This document shows, piece by piece, positions 17,101 to 27,692 of a stretch of 47,969 bases of DNA (its first letter is position 1; each line of letters opens with the position of its first letter). A program made the position numbers and the translations under genes. Source of the stretch: an uncultured Pelagibacteraceae bacterium. Its GTDB lineage: Bacteria > Pseudomonadota > Alphaproteobacteria > Pelagibacterales > Pelagibacteraceae. Under the pieces are notes generated by a model that made no database searches, was not told the DNA's origin, and saw only the letters and a list, made by a program, of their open reading frames with translations. The DNA is taken from assembly GCA_902604785.1 (NCBI GenBank), contig CACLAC010000007.1, positions 1-47,969 of the forward strand, given 5' to 3'.

Positions 17101-17762
17101 TGTCATTTTTAAATTCAGTTTTAAATCAATCAAAAAAATATGAAGAACCTTTTCAACATTGGGAGTTAAATCAGCCTTTAACAGAAGAGCAGATAAAAGA
17201 AATAGTAAAGGCCGACATTGACAATCCATCAGAACATAACCTTAATTATGACGGTACTAGAGCAATTGACGGAGGAGAGGGTGATTTTAGAGAAGGTATT
17301 TCTGATGGAGGAAAAGCTTTAAAGTTCAGATGCTTTATTACTAAAGAAAATTCTAATGAATTTCCTGCCTTAACTAACTTGATAAAAGAACTTCAAAATA
17401 AACAAACTTGTGAAAAAATTTCAAATCTAATAGGAAAAGATCTTTCTAATTCATACGTAAGGCTTGAGGTTATATGTGATAGGAAAGGTTTTTGGCTTAA
17501 ACCTCACTGCGATATTAAAGAAAAACTTATGTCCTGTTTGCTCTTTGTAAACAAACATAATGAGAGTGAGGATTTAGGAACTGATTTTTATGATAGCAAT
17601 TTAAATCTAGTAAAAACTTTGCCATACAAGGATAATTATGGTTATTTTTTTTCTAGTGGGCCAAATACTTGGCATGGAATGGAAAAAAAAGACATAGTTA
17701 AGGAAAGAAGATGTCTACAAGTTAACTATGTTGATTTCAAAACAGATTGGAAAGTAGATTAA
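17100..17762 (+). CDS. 2-oxoglutarate/Fe(II)-dependent oxygenase-like protein
   Basis: The 220-residue protein has an HxD pair, His136 and Asp138, in [10 protein letters not shown], a distal His192 in TWHGMEK, and Arg203/Arg204 in [11 protein letters not shown]. That spacing fits the facial triad and 2-oxoglutarate-binding Arg of the double-stranded beta-helix oxygenases. The strand [20 protein letters not shown] resembles the corresponding region of small-molecule hydroxylases. No signal peptide is present. Substrate is unknown; tight coupling to the ELM1-like gene suggests modification of an envelope precursor, but that is a guess. Its stop shares TTAA with the converging carB stop. Confidence 0.65.
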   Translation: MSFLNSVLNQSKKYEEPFQHWELNQPLTEEQIKEIVKADIDNPSEHNLNYDGTRAIDGGEGDFREGISDGGKALKFRCFITKENSNEFPALTNLIKELQNKQTCEKISNLIGKDLSNSYVRLEVICDRKGFWLKPHCDIKEKLMSCLLFVNKHNESEDLGTDFYDSNLNLVKTLPYKDNYGYFFSSGPNTWHGMEKKDIVKERRCLQVNYVDFKTDWKVD

Positions 17763-20700
17763 TTTTCCTGAAGTGATTTTACTTTCAGTTTTTTGTTTTT
17801 TAATGATCGAATAGCATCCAGGCAAGCGTATGCAGTTGACATATTGGTACAATATGGAACTTTATTAATTAATGTAGCCCTTCTTAAAGCTCTAGCATCA
17901 CTAAGACGATGTCTTCTTTTTCCACCACCCGTATTAATTACTAAAGCAATTTTTTTTGAGTTTAAAACATCAACTATATGAGGCGCACCACTACTTACTT
18001 TATTTATTTTTTTACATTTAATTCCTTTATTTCTAACAGCAGTTGCCGTTCCTTCTGTGCCACAAAGATTAAAGTTTAATTTTAATAATTTTTTAGCAAG
18101 GTCAATTATTTCTTCTTTGTGAGAATCTTTAACTGATAAAAATGCCAAACCTTTTGTTGGTAAAGAATTTGATGCTGCTATTTGACTTTTGGCATAAGCC
18201 ATTCCAAAATCATCATCAAATCCCATAACTTCTCCAGTTGATTTCATTTCTGGACCAAGTAGAACATCGCTATCTGGAAATTTATTAAATGGGAAAACAG
18301 CTTCTTTAACAGCAAAAGTTTTATTAGTTTGATATTTTAATTTATATTTTGCAAGTTTTTCACCTGCCATAATTCTTGAAGCAATTTTAGCTAATGGAAC
18401 ACCATTAGCTTTTGAAACAAAAGGAACTGTTCTACTTGCTCTAGGATTTACTTCAATTACAAATATTTCGTCCTTTTTGATTGCAAATTGAATGTTTAAA
18501 AAACCTTTAACTTTTAAAGCTAAAGCTAATTTTCGTGTTTGTATTTTTAATTCTCTTAATAAATTTTCTTTAATTGATATTGGTGGCAAGCAACAAGCAG
18601 AATCCCCAGAATGAATTCCTGCCTCTTCAATATGCTGCATAATTCCAGCCACATAAACATCTTTTCCATCCGATATAGCATCAACGTCAACTTCCATTGC
18701 ATTATTAATAAATTTATCAATTAAAATTGGATTTTCTTCTGAAGCTTTAAACGCCTCATTAATGAATTCTTTCAATTGGTGTTTTTCATGAACTATTTCC
18801 ATTGCCCTTCCTCCAAGCACGTAAGAAGGTCTAATAACTAAAGGCAAGCCAATTTTATTAGATATTTTTATTGCTTGATTGTAAGTATAAGCAATTCCAC
18901 TTTCAGCTTGTTTTAAATTTAATTTTATTAGCAAATTTCTAAATCTGTCTCTATCTTCAGCTAAATCAATCGACGTATATTGTGTCCCTAAAATTGGTAA
19001 TGAATTTTCATGAAGAAATTTTGCTAATTTAATAGGTGTTTGACCACCAAATTGAGCAATAATTCCTAATAAATTTCCATTAGATTTTTCTTTTAAAATT
19101 ATATTGTGAACATATTCTTCAATTAGTGGTTCAAAATATAGTCTATCACTCGTGTCATAATCAGTTGAAACTGTTTCAGGGTTACAATTGATCATTATTG
19201 TTTCAAAACCATCTTCTTTTAATGCAAAACTAGCTTGGCAACAGCAATAATCAAATTCAATACCTTGGCCTATACGATTTGGGCCTCCACCAAGAATTAT
19301 TATCTTTTTCTTATTAGTTGGGTTTGCTTCACATTCAGTATTTACTGAAAAGCTTCTTTGATAAGTAGAATACATATAAGGTGTAAAAGATTTAAATTCA
19401 GCAGCACAAGTATCTACTTTTTTATATACAGGAAAAACCTTTAAAGCTGCTCTTTTTGATCTTACTATTTTCTCTTTTAATCTTGTTAATTTTGAAAGTT
19501 TTTTGTCAGAAAATCCTATAGATTTAATTCTATTAAATTCATTATAATTTTTAGGAAGACCTTTTTTAATTATATCATTTTCTTCATCAACTAATTCTTT
19601 AATTTGATTTAAAAACCAAAGATCAACTTTTGATAAATTTTGAACTTGTTGTATAGGTATTTTTTTTCTAAAAGCTTCTGCTATTAGAAGTATTTTATTT
19701 GGAATACTAAGTTTTAATTTTTTGATTATTTCTTTTTTTGGAAGATTAAAAATATTATCTAATCCTGAAAGCCCGATCTCAAGAGAAACAAGGGCTTTTT
19801 GTAATGATTCCTTAAAATTTCTTCCAATTGCCATAGCTTCTCCAACTGATCTCATTGATGTTCCTAGAATTGCCTCAGTGTCAGAGAATTTTTCAAATGT
19901 AAATCTTGGTATCTTTGTAACCACATAATCAATAGTTGGCTCAAAAGAAGCTGGAGTTGTTTTAGTGATTTCATTTTTTAACTCATCCAGAGTGTATCCC
20001 ACTGCTAATTTGGCAGCTACTTTTGCAATTGGAAAACCGGTAGCCTTTGATGCTAATGCGGAAGATCTCGAAACTCTTGGGTTCATTTCAATAATTACCA
20101 TTCTTCCATTTTTAGGATTTATAGCAAACTGAACATTAGATCCACCAGTTTCAACTCCAATTTTTCTTAAACATGCTATAGATGCGTTTCTCATAACTTG
20201 ATATTCTTTGTCAGTTAAAGTTAAAGCGGGAGCTATTGTAATCGAGTCCCCAGTATGAATTCCCATTGGATCTATGTTTTCAATTGAACAAATAATTATA
20301 CAATTGTCTTTTCGATCTCTTACTACTTCCATTTCAAATTCTTTCCATCCTTCCAAACATTCTTCAACCAAAACCTGATTCTTTGGAGACTCATGAATTC
20401 CTTGTTTTACTATTTTAAAAAATTCCTTTTTAGTTTTTGCAATACCACCACCTAAACCACCTAAGGTAAAAGAAGGTCTTATAATTGCGGGTAACCCAAT
20501 TTTTCTTAAACATTTTGCTGCATACTTAAAATTATTTAATATTTCAGATTTAGGTAGATCAATTCCAATATCGGACATATTTTTTCTAAATTTTTTTCTG
20601 TCTTCAGCATTTTCAATTGCTTTTGATTTGGCTCCAATTAATTCAATTTTGTATTTTTTAAGAAGACCAACTTCTTCTGCTTTGATAGCTAAATTTAAAG

Positions 20701-20983
20701 CTGTTTGACCACCCATTGTAGGTAGAATTGCGTCAGGTTTTTCCTTTTTAATAACTTCTTCAAGAACTTCTATTGTAATAGGCTCTATGTATGTCTTGTC
20801 CGCAACCTCGGGATCAGTCATAATAGTTGCAGGATTTGAATTAATTAAAATAACTTTATATCCCTCGTCCTTAAGAGCCTTACATGCCTGTGTTCCAGAA
20901 TAATCAAATTCACAAGCTTGGCCAATAATAATTGGACCAGCTCCAATGACTAAAATTTTTTTAATATCTTTTCTTTTTGGCAT
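17759..20983 (-). CDS. carB: Carbamoyl-phosphate synthase large chain
   Basis: CarB makes carbamoyl phosphate from ammonia, bicarbonate and two ATP for arginine and pyrimidine synthesis. At 1074 residues it has the standard length and order. Two homologous synthetase halves each start with a nucleotide loop ([21 protein letters not shown], then [20 protein letters not shown]) and each contain an ATP-grasp fold with EMNPR or EVNPR metal sites. An MGS-like allosteric domain with [13 protein letters not shown] and [11 protein letters not shown] ends the protein. The ATG at 20983 lies 23 bases inside carA. The position of the conserved N-terminus confirms this start. Confidence 0.98.
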   Translation of the reverse strand: MPKRKDIKKILVIGAGPIIIGQACEFDYSGTQACKALKDEGYKVILINSNPATIMTDPEVADKTYIEPITIEVLEEVIKKEKPDAILPTMGGQTALNLAIKAEEVGLLKKYKIELIGAKSKAIENAEDRKKFRKNMSDIGIDLPKSEILNNFKYAAKCLRKIGLPAIIRPSFTLGGLGGGIAKTKKEFFKIVKQGIHESPKNQVLVEECLEGWKEFEMEVVRDRKDNCIIICSIENIDPMGIHTGDSITIAPALTLTDKEYQVMRNASIACLRKIGVETGGSNVQFAINPKNGRMVIIEMNPRVSRSSALASKATGFPIAKVAAKLAVGYTLDELKNEITKTTPASFEPTIDYVVTKIPRFTFEKFSDTEAILGTSMRSVGEAMAIGRNFKESLQKALVSLEIGLSGLDNIFNLPKKEIIKKLKLSIPNKILLIAEAFRKKIPIQQVQNLSKVDLWFLNQIKELVDEENDIIKKGLPKNYNEFNRIKSIGFSDKKLSKLTRLKEKIVRSKRAALKVFPVYKKVDTCAAEFKSFTPYMYSTYQRSFSVNTECEANPTNKKKIIILGGGPNRIGQGIEFDYCCCQASFALKEDGFETIMINCNPETVSTDYDTSDRLYFEPLIEEYVHNIILKEKSNGNLLGIIAQFGGQTPIKLAKFLHENSLPILGTQYTSIDLAEDRDRFRNLLIKLNLKQAESGIAYTYNQAIKISNKIGLPLVIRPSYVLGGRAMEIVHEKHQLKEFINEAFKASEENPILIDKFINNAMEVDVDAISDGKDVYVAGIMQHIEEAGIHSGDSACCLPPISIKENLLRELKIQTRKLALALKVKGFLNIQFAIKKDEIFVIEVNPRASRTVPFVSKANGVPLAKIASRIMAGEKLAKYKLKYQTNKTFAVKEAVFPFNKFPDSDVLLGPEMKSTGEVMGFDDDFGMAYAKSQIAASNSLPTKGLAFLSVKDSHKEEIIDLAKKLLKLNFNLCGTEGTATAVRNKGIKCKKINKVSSGAPHIVDVLNSKKIALVINTGGGKRRHRLSDARALRRATLINKVPYCTNMSTAYACLDAIRSLKNKKLKVKSLQEN

Positions 20984-22154
20984 ATTTTTTTACATCTTTA
21001 ATAAAATTGCTAAATAAATAATGACTATCTTGTGGTCCAGGATTTGACTCAGGGTGATATTGTACGGAGAACACGGGTTTATTTTTTAATTTAATTCCTT
21101 CAATAGAGTTATCAAAAAGTGACTTATGAGTTATCTGGATATTTTTTGATAAACTTTCTTTTACAACTTCAAAACCATGGTTTTGACTTGTTATTTCAAC
21201 TTTTTTATTGTTCAAGTTTTTTACAGGATGATTAGCTCCTCTGTGTCCGAGTTTCATTTTTTTAGTCTTTCCATTTAATGCTAAAGCAAGAATTTGATGT
21301 CCTAAACAAATTCCAAAAACTGGTAAATTTGAATTAATTAATTTTTTTACAGTTTGAATTGCATATTTTCCTGTTGCTGCTGGATCACCAGGTCCATTAG
21401 ATAAAAATATTCCATTTGGTTTTAATTGTAATATTTCATCAGCAGTTTGATTACATGGGACCACTTTAACCTCACAATCATAATTCGAAAAATATCTTAA
21501 TATATTTTTTTTTATCCCATAATCTATTGCTACAATTCTTAATGATTTCTTTTTATTTTTTTTAAATCCTTTACCTTTTTCCCAAGTTTTTAATCCTTTC
21601 CAAGTATATGTTTTGTTTGTAGTTACATCTTTTGCTAAATCTAAACCATTTAATCCAGGCCATTTAATTGAAATATTTATTAATTTTTTAATATTAAAAA
21701 TTCCTTTTTTATTATTAGAGATAGTTCCCTTAGGAGCACCTTTATCTCTTATAAAATTTGTTAGACTTCTCGTATCAAGCCCAGTTATTCCAACAATTTT
21801 ATTTTTTTTTAACCACTCATCTAGATTTTTAAGAGATCTATAATTCGATGGGCTTGTTATTTCAGAATTAAATATAACCCCTCTTGTCCATATTTTGTTA
21901 GATTCTAAATCTTCATTATTCGTACCAACATTACCAATATGTGGAAAAGTAAAATTTATAATCTGTCCAGCATATGATGGGTCAGATATGATTTCTTGGT
22001 AGCCAGTTAAAGAAGTATTAAAACAAATTTCACCAGTTGCATTTCCCTGGTATCCTAAGCCAATTCCTTTGAATATTGATCTATTTTCAAGAACTAAAAT
22101 AGCTGGAGAAAATTGAGGTTTAATTGAATTCTTTTTTTTTCGTTTTGTGGTCAA
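20961..22154 (-). CDS. carA: Carbamoyl-phosphate synthase small chain (glutaminase), TTG start
   Basis: CarA releases ammonia from glutamine for CarB. The 397 residues include the N-terminal domain with [16 protein letters not shown] and a class I amidotransferase with Cys283 in GICLGHQ and His367/Glu369 in YHPES. The only start that keeps the conserved N-terminus is TTG at 22154: the triplet just before it is TAA in the same frame, and no ATG or GTG occurs in the first stretch of codons. A well-spaced promoter lies about 20 bases upstream. The gene overlaps carB by 23 bases. TTG initiation may keep expression low. Confidence 0.96.
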   Translation of the reverse strand: MTTKRKKKNSIKPQFSPAILVLENRSIFKGIGLGYQGNATGEICFNTSLTGYQEIISDPSYAGQIINFTFPHIGNVGTNNEDLESNKIWTRGVIFNSEITSPSNYRSLKNLDEWLKKNKIVGITGLDTRSLTNFIRDKGAPKGTISNNKKGIFNIKKLINISIKWPGLNGLDLAKDVTTNKTYTWKGLKTWEKGKGFKKNKKKSLRIVAIDYGIKKNILRYFSNYDCEVKVVPCNQTADEILQLKPNGIFLSNGPGDPAATGKYAIQTVKKLINSNLPVFGICLGHQILALALNGKTKKMKLGHRGANHPVKNLNNKKVEITSQNHGFEVVKESLSKNIQITHKSLFDNSIEGIKLKNKPVFSVQYHPESNPGPQDSHYLFSNFIKDVKKYAKKKRY

Positions 22155-22175
22155 TTACAACTCATGAGTTAAAGG

Positions 22176-22204
22176 TTAATACAATAAAACCTAAATTTCC
22201 GCAA
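22176..22204 (-). promoter_or_regulatory. Candidate sigma-70 promoter for carAB
   Basis: On the minus strand TTGCGG (22204-22199) is followed, after 17 bases, by TATTAA (22181-22176). Initiation would fall near 22169, leaving a leader of about 15 bases before the carA TTG. An inverted ACTCATGAGT (22169-22178 region) sits at the start site and might bind a regulator. Both are matches by eye; no known ArgR or PyrR-type site is recognised. Confidence 0.45.
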
Positions 22205-22275
22205 CACATCTAATATAAATAAAAAAAAAACAACTTTTTCTTTTGAACAAATTGTCTATACAGTAAATTAAAAAA

Positions 22276-22740
22276 ATGAGCTTAAGAGATAAAATTGAAA
22301 CAGACTATAAAAACGCTTTAAAATCAAAAGATAAAAATAAAATATCAACTTATAGGTTAATATTATCAGGAATCAAAGATCTTGATATTAACAATAGATC
22401 TGGACCAGATAAAAAAGAGACAGATGAAAATGATATTAAAAAATTGCTTAAAAAGATGATTAAACAAAGGTCCGAATCGATAGAGGTTTATAAAAAAAGT
22501 AATAGAAATGATCTATTAGAAATAGAACAAGGTGAAGTTACTGTTTTATCAGTATATTTACCAAAACAATTGGGAGAAGAAGAAACAAAAAAACTTTGTG
22601 CAGAAATAATTGAAAAATTAGGAGCTTCATCAATTAAAGATATGGGAAAAGTTATGGGGGAATTAAAAAAAAATCATTCTGATGACTTAGACTTTTCAAT
22701 GGCAGGATCAATTTTAAAGGAAATGTTAAATAAGCAATGA
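22276..22740 (+). CDS. GatB/YqeY domain-containing protein
   Basis: The 154-residue protein matches the YqeY family in length and in motifs: LRDKIETDYKNALKSKDK at the start, YLPKQLGEEE in the middle, and KDMGKVMGELKK near the end. The last is shared with the C-terminal tRNA-contacting domain of GatB. A role in tRNA-dependent amidation or editing is often suggested but unproven. It precedes dnaG and rpoD, the classic order of the macromolecular synthesis operon, where rpsU is replaced by this gene in many alphaproteobacteria. It overlaps dnaG by 4 bases (ATGA). Confidence 0.9.
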   Translation: MSLRDKIETDYKNALKSKDKNKISTYRLILSGIKDLDINNRSGPDKKETDENDIKKLLKKMIKQRSESIEVYKKSNRNDLLEIEQGEVTVLSVYLPKQLGEEETKKLCAEIIEKLGASSIKDMGKVMGELKKNHSDDLDFSMAGSILKEMLNKQ

Positions 22741-24512
22741 AATATCCCAAAGAGTATTTGGATGAAATAAAGACAAGATTAAAAGTATCAACTGTCGTAT
22801 CTAAAACTGTAACATTAAAAAAAAGAGGTAAAGAATTTATTGGACTTTCGCCTTTTAAAACTGAAAAAACCCCATCATTTACTGTTAACGATGAGAAAGA
22901 ATTTTATCACTGTTTTAGCACAGCTGAGCATGGAAATATTTTTGACTTTTTAATGAAAACACAAAATTTAAAATTTGGCGAGGCAGTTAAAGCTTTAGCT
23001 AATTTAGCTGGAATGAGACCTTATACTTTTTCAAAAAAAGATGAAGAAAGAGAAAAAAATTGGATAGAATATAAATCAATTTATTTAAAGTATGTTGAAA
23101 ACTATCATCAAGAGTTGTTTAAAAATCCTTTAGCAGAACCTGCCAAAAACTATCTTAAACAAAGAGGTCTAACAAGTTTAGAAGTTAAAAAATTTAAAAT
23201 TGGATATGTGGCAAATGAGTCAGATTTTTATAATGAATTAAAAAAAGAATTTAATGAGAAACAATTAATAGATTGTGGTTTATTTTATTTTGATGAAAGA
23301 AAAAAAAAATATATTGAAAGATTTAGAAATAGAATAATTTTTCCAATAAATAATATTTCTGGAAATCCAATTGGAATTGGAGGAAGAATTCTGGATCAAA
23401 ATAAGAACTTGGCAAAATATATTAATTCACCAGAAACTGAATTTTTTAAAAAAGGTTCTAACCTTTTCAATTTGGACAGCGCAAGAAAATTATCTAATAA
23501 AATTGAAGATATTTACCTTGTAGAAGGCTATATGGATGTTATCGGTTTGTATAAAAATGGCATTGAGAATGCTGTTGCAAATTTAGGAACATCATTAACT
23601 AATCGACAAATTTTAATATTAAATCAATTTTTTGAAAATATAATTATTTGTTTTGATGGAGATGAAAGCGGTTATAAGGCAGCATTAAGAGCAGCTGAAA
23701 ATTCCATTATAGAATTAAAGCCAGAAAAAAAAATATCTTTTTTGTTTTTACCTGATAATCACGATCCTGATAGTTTTGCAAATAAATACGGAAAACAATA
23801 TTTTGAAGAATTTTCGAAAAATAATTCTATTTCTATACATAGATTTATTTTTGAACATTATTCAAAGCAGTTAGATACTAATCCATCTTCTAGAGCAATA
23901 TTTGAAAAAAAATTACGATTAATTTCTTCAACTATAAAAGATGAATATATTAAAAAGTATGTATTAGAATATTTTTTAGATAAAGTTTCAGAATTAACAC
24001 CAAATATTAATAGAAAAAATAAAGGTTTTATTCCAATACAAACTAAATCATTAAAAAAAACTCAAAATTATTATAATGAGACCAAATCTTTAAAACCGAT
24101 AGAAATTAAAGAATTTTCATTGCTATATATAATATTAAAAAAACCAGATCTTGTAAGGGAGAATTATTACCTTATAGAAGGAATAAAATTATTTTCTAGT
24201 GAAAATAAATTAATTTTTGAACAAATTTTAAAAGAGACAAATAATTTAGAAAAAACTGATTTTGAAAATATAAACATAGATCATAATTTAATTGAAAGAA
24301 TTTTAAAATATGCATCGATAAAACATATTTTAGAAAAAAATTATGATGATGACGAAAAAATACTAGAAATATTAAGTGAAGTTTTAAGAGATATTAAGAA
24401 TTATGAGCTAGAGTTTAGAATTGCCGAATTAGAATCAAAATTTTCTAAAGATTTGAGCGAAGCAACATTTAATGAACTAAAAGAGCTAAAAAAACAGCAA
24501 AAAATCAATTAA
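22737..24512 (+). CDS. dnaG: DNA primase (with degenerate N-terminal zinc site)
   Basis: DnaG lays RNA primers for replication. The 591 residues contain the N-terminal zinc-ribbon region, a TOPRIM catalytic core with LVEGYMDVIGL and ICFDGDESGYKAALRA plus the DPDSF motif, and a helical C-terminal domain for DnaB contact. In the zinc region the usual Cys-x2-His...Cys-x2-Cys reads Ser38, Lys41, Cys59, Thr62, so only one of four ligands remains. Similar loss occurs in other alphaproteobacterial primases as far as I recall, so this is probably a lineage trait rather than damage. It is translationally coupled to yqeY. Confidence 0.97.
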   Translation: MKYPKEYLDEIKTRLKVSTVVSKTVTLKKRGKEFIGLSPFKTEKTPSFTVNDEKEFYHCFSTAEHGNIFDFLMKTQNLKFGEAVKALANLAGMRPYTFSKKDEEREKNWIEYKSIYLKYVENYHQELFKNPLAEPAKNYLKQRGLTSLEVKKFKIGYVANESDFYNELKKEFNEKQLIDCGLFYFDERKKKYIERFRNRIIFPINNISGNPIGIGGRILDQNKNLAKYINSPETEFFKKGSNLFNLDSARKLSNKIEDIYLVEGYMDVIGLYKNGIENAVANLGTSLTNRQILILNQFFENIIICFDGDESGYKAALRAAENSIIELKPEKKISFLFLPDNHDPDSFANKYGKQYFEEFSKNNSISIHRFIFEHYSKQLDTNPSSRAIFEKKLRLISSTIKDEYIKKYVLEYFLDKVSELTPNINRKNKGFIPIQTKSLKKTQNYYNETKSLKPIEIKEFSLLYIILKKPDLVRENYYLIEGIKLFSSENKLIFEQILKETNNLEKTDFENINIDHNLIERILKYASIKHILEKNYDDDEKILEILSEVLRDIKNYELEFRIAELESKFSKDLSEATFNELKELKKQQKIN

Positions 24513-24544
24513 AAATTAAAAAAATCACATAGATTTTTTTAAAA

Positions 24545-26413
24545 TTGGCATTATATACATCTTCCGAACTTTTTATTGTGGAAAGAATAATTACAAAATC
24601 ATTTGCTAGATTAATGGGTCGAGGGATCCATAGAGGTTTTATAACCCATGAAGAATTAAATAAATCACTAGGAAAAAGAAATTTATCATCTGATAACTTA
24701 GAGCAAGCTTTCATACATATTCTTGAAGAAAAAATAGTTTTGGTTGAAAAAAAATCAGACTTTAAAGTTTTAAGAAAAAAGGAAAACAGCTCAAAAGAAG
24801 AAGGTAAGTCAATAGAGAAAAGTGACGATCCTATAAGAATGTATCTAAGAGAAATGGGTGGTGTTGAACTGCTTTCTAGAGAAGGTGAAATTGCAATTGC
24901 CAAAAGAATTGAAGCTGGAAAAAATGTAATGCTTAATGCACTTTCACAAAGTCCAATTACTGCACAGCAATTTTTTGAATGGGATGAAAAACTTCAAAAG
25001 GATGAAATTCTAGTAAGAGAAATTATAGATATTGATACTAACTATATGGAAGATGAAGATACTGGACAAAGCGCAAAACAAAAAAAATCAGAAGATAATA
25101 ATGAAGAAGGTAAGCAAGAAAATGTTGAGTCAAATGATGATGATGAATTTAATCCAACTCTTGCTGCAATGGAAAATGAAATAAAACCTAAAGTTTTACA
25201 AACGGTAAATAATCTATCTAAAGAATATAATAAATTAATTAAATATCAAAAAGAGAAATTAAATTGTGTTTTAAAATCTTTAACTTTTTCTTCATCTAAA
25301 GAAAAAAACTATAAAAAAATTGTTGATAACATTTTAGAAAATATAAAATCACTACAGTTATCACCGCCTGTTTTAGAAATTTTAGTCCAGAAGCATTATA
25401 TAGAAAATAAAAAAATTGTTTCTTTGGAGGGAAATCTTTTAAGGCTTGCCTTAGATGCAAAAATTCCAAGAGATGAATTTATAAAATTTTATATTGGAAA
25501 TGAAATAAATCCAAATTTAAAAAGTTTTTTAGATACCAATGATACTTGGAAAAAATTTTTTCAAAAAAATAAAGACGAGTTTAAAAATATTAGGGAAAGA
25601 CTTATTGATACGAGTAATAGACTAGGTGTATCTGTAACAGAATTTAAAAAATTAGTTAGCAGAGTTCAAAAAGGAGAAAAAGAGTCTAGAATTGCAAAGA
25701 AAGAAATGGTTGAAGCCAATCTTAGATTGGTAATATCAATTGCTAAAAAATATACAAATAGAGGTCTGCAATTTTTAGATTTAATTCAAGAAGGAAATAT
25801 TGGTTTAATGAAAGCTGTAGATAAATTTGAATATAGAAGAGGGTACAAATTTTCAACTTATGCAACTTGGTGGATAAGGCAAGCAATTACAAGATCAATT
25901 GCCGATCAAGCAAGAACAATTAGAATCCCAGTTCATATGATTGAAACTATTAATAAAATTGTAAGAACCCAAAGACTTATATTAAGCGAGTTTGGTAGAG
26001 AAGCTACACCTGAAGAGTTAGCTAAAAAATTGAGAATGCCACTTGAGAAAGTCAGAAAAGTTTTAAAAATTTCTAAAGAACCTGTTTCTTTAGAAAAACC
26101 AGTTGGAGATGAAGAAGATAGTAGTTTAGGTGATTTTATAGAAGATACAAAAGCATTAGCTCCTTTAGAACAAGCAATTAAGTCTAATTTAAGTGAAGCA
26201 ACTACTAAAATTTTATCAACCTTAACTCCTAGAGAAGAAAGGGTATTAAGAATGAGGTTTGGAGTTGGAATGAATACAGATCATACCCTTGAAGAAGTAG
26301 GTTTGCAGTTTTCAGTCACAAGAGAAAGAATACGTCAAATTGAGGCGAAAGCTTTGAGAAAGTTAAAACACCCAAGTAGATCTAAACAGTTAAAAAGCTT
26401 TTTGGAAAGTTAA
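24545..26413 (+). CDS. rpoD: Primary RNA polymerase sigma factor (sigma-70)
   Basis: This is the housekeeping sigma factor, 622 residues if TTG at 24545 is used. Region 1.1 is represented by [23 protein letters not shown]. Region 1.2 starts at [12 protein letters not shown], and an acidic non-conserved insert follows. The core region 2 holds [27 protein letters not shown] and the -10-reading [13 protein letters not shown]. Region 4.2, with [19 protein letters not shown], reads the -35 element. The start is uncertain: GTG at 24578 and ATG at 24614 are alternatives, but the ATG would remove conserved region 1.1 residues. It lies 32 bases after dnaG and ends the yqeY-dnaG-rpoD unit. Confidence 0.96.
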   Translation: MALYTSSELFIVERIITKSFARLMGRGIHRGFITHEELNKSLGKRNLSSDNLEQAFIHILEEKIVLVEKKSDFKVLRKKENSSKEEGKSIEKSDDPIRMYLREMGGVELLSREGEIAIAKRIEAGKNVMLNALSQSPITAQQFFEWDEKLQKDEILVREIIDIDTNYMEDEDTGQSAKQKKSEDNNEEGKQENVESNDDDEFNPTLAAMENEIKPKVLQTVNNLSKEYNKLIKYQKEKLNCVLKSLTFSSSKEKNYKKIVDNILENIKSLQLSPPVLEILVQKHYIENKKIVSLEGNLLRLALDAKIPRDEFIKFYIGNEINPNLKSFLDTNDTWKKFFQKNKDEFKNIRERLIDTSNRLGVSVTEFKKLVSRVQKGEKESRIAKKEMVEANLRLVISIAKKYTNRGLQFLDLIQEGNIGLMKAVDKFEYRRGYKFSTYATWWIRQAITRSIADQARTIRIPVHMIETINKIVRTQRLILSEFGREATPEELAKKLRMPLEKVRKVLKISKEPVSLEKPVGDEEDSSLGDFIEDTKALAPLEQAIKSNLSEATTKILSTLTPREERVLRMRFGVGMNTDHTLEEVGLQFSVTRERIRQIEAKALRKLKHPSRSKQLKSFLES

Positions 26414-26457
26414 AAAAGATTTAAATTATTTCGTTTATTTAATATAAAGTTTAATAG

Positions 26458-27678
26458 ATGTTTATAGATAAATTCTACAAACTTATTTTAATAATTTATC
26501 TGTCTCTAATTTCTGTTTTAAGTATTTACTATTTAATGGCTGTAAATATTGTTTCTACTTACAATGCTATGACAGAATGGGTAATAAATTATCAAGGAGG
26601 TTTTGTAAGAAGGGGATTAATTGGAGAAATAGTTTATCAAATCAGTGTATTTTTTGATTTAAATTTAAGATTTTGTTTTTTAATTTTACAATCTTCCTTG
26701 TATTTAATTTACTATTATTATGTTTATAAATTGTTTAAAGATTTGAAGGCTAATTATTTAATAATTTTAGCTATATTTTCTCCAATATTTTTAATTTTTC
26801 CAATAGCAGAACTTGAGGCCATAGGCAGGAAAGAAGTACTTATTTTCTTATCTTTAATTTTTATAATTGATTTATATCTTAAATATAAAAGTAATAATTT
26901 AATTGTATTTACTATTTCAATTATTTATCCAATTCTTCTATTAAATTTCGAAGCAAGCATTTTTTATAGTTTTTTCTTCATTTCGCTAATTTTTGTTACA
27001 ATTCAGAAAATAAATTTGTTCAATATTTTGAAACTAATTATTTTTAGTCTACCTTCTTTAATAGTTATATGGTCCATTTATTTTAATCCACATTTACCCA
27101 GTGAAACAGCTCAAATGTGTGCAGAACTTGAAAAGATTGGTGAGAAATGTGGTTTAGCTGCAGCTTTTATTTCTAAGACAATTGATTATCATATGGCAGA
27201 AGTAAATTGGAAATTCGCTCACATAATAAGGTATTTTTTTATATTTATATTAGGGTTTGGTGCTTTAATGATTTTGGTTGGATGTTCAAAATTTGATGAA
27301 AAAAAAATTAATAAAATCATTCTTAAAATACCCTTTATATATCATTTTGTAATACTAATTATACCAACACTTGTAATGTTTATTATTGCAGTTGACACAG
27401 GAAGGTGGACCCACATGTCCTACAGTTGTGCAATTATATTTTACTTTGGCTTGTTAAAAAACAAAATTATTATTTTAAATTATAATAATAAAATTATAAA
27501 TTTATTAGATAAAAAATTAAATAATTTTACAAAATTAATTGTTTTTATACTTTTATGTTTCAGTTGGAATCCCAAAGCTGTTTATCATGAAGATCTTGGA
27601 TCTATACCATTGTATAGATCAATTGAAAAAGCACCGAACTATTATAATAATATTTTGAATATAGAAGTTATTAGATAA
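26458..27678 (+). CDS. Polytopic membrane protein, function unknown (surface-polysaccharide type)
   Basis: The 406-residue protein has about ten hydrophobic segments and no soluble domain. The first loop carries TEWVINYQGGFVRRGLIGEI, a motif I associate with large membrane proteins in capsule or O-antigen loci, possibly GT-C-like or EpsG-like, though I cannot name the family. Other loops hold AELEAIGRKEV and a Cys-containing stretch near MCAELEKIGEKCG. Base composition is even more A/T-rich than the flanking rpoD gene. It starts 44 bases after rpoD and converges on an SGNH hydrolase gene, with a 14-base gap between the stops. The pair may be accessory DNA. Confidence 0.75.
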   Translation: MFIDKFYKLILIIYLSLISVLSIYYLMAVNIVSTYNAMTEWVINYQGGFVRRGLIGEIVYQISVFFDLNLRFCFLILQSSLYLIYYYYVYKLFKDLKANYLIILAIFSPIFLIFPIAELEAIGRKEVLIFLSLIFIIDLYLKYKSNNLIVFTISIIYPILLLNFEASIFYSFFFISLIFVTIQKINLFNILKLIIFSLPSLIVIWSIYFNPHLPSETAQMCAELEKIGEKCGLAAAFISKTIDYHMAEVNWKFAHIIRYFFIFILGFGALMILVGCSKFDEKKINKIILKIPFIYHFVILIIPTLVMFIIAVDTGRWTHMSYSCAIIFYFGLLKNKIIILNYNNKIINLLDKKLNNFTKLIVFILLCFSWNPKAVYHEDLGSIPLYRSIEKAPNYYNNILNIEVIR

Positions 27679-27692
27679 CTATAATCAAAAAA

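Noticed and set aside
24505..24903. Open frame antisense to the rpoD start
   Set aside because: Ser/Phe-rich shadow of rpoD region 1, with no ribosome-binding site or motif.
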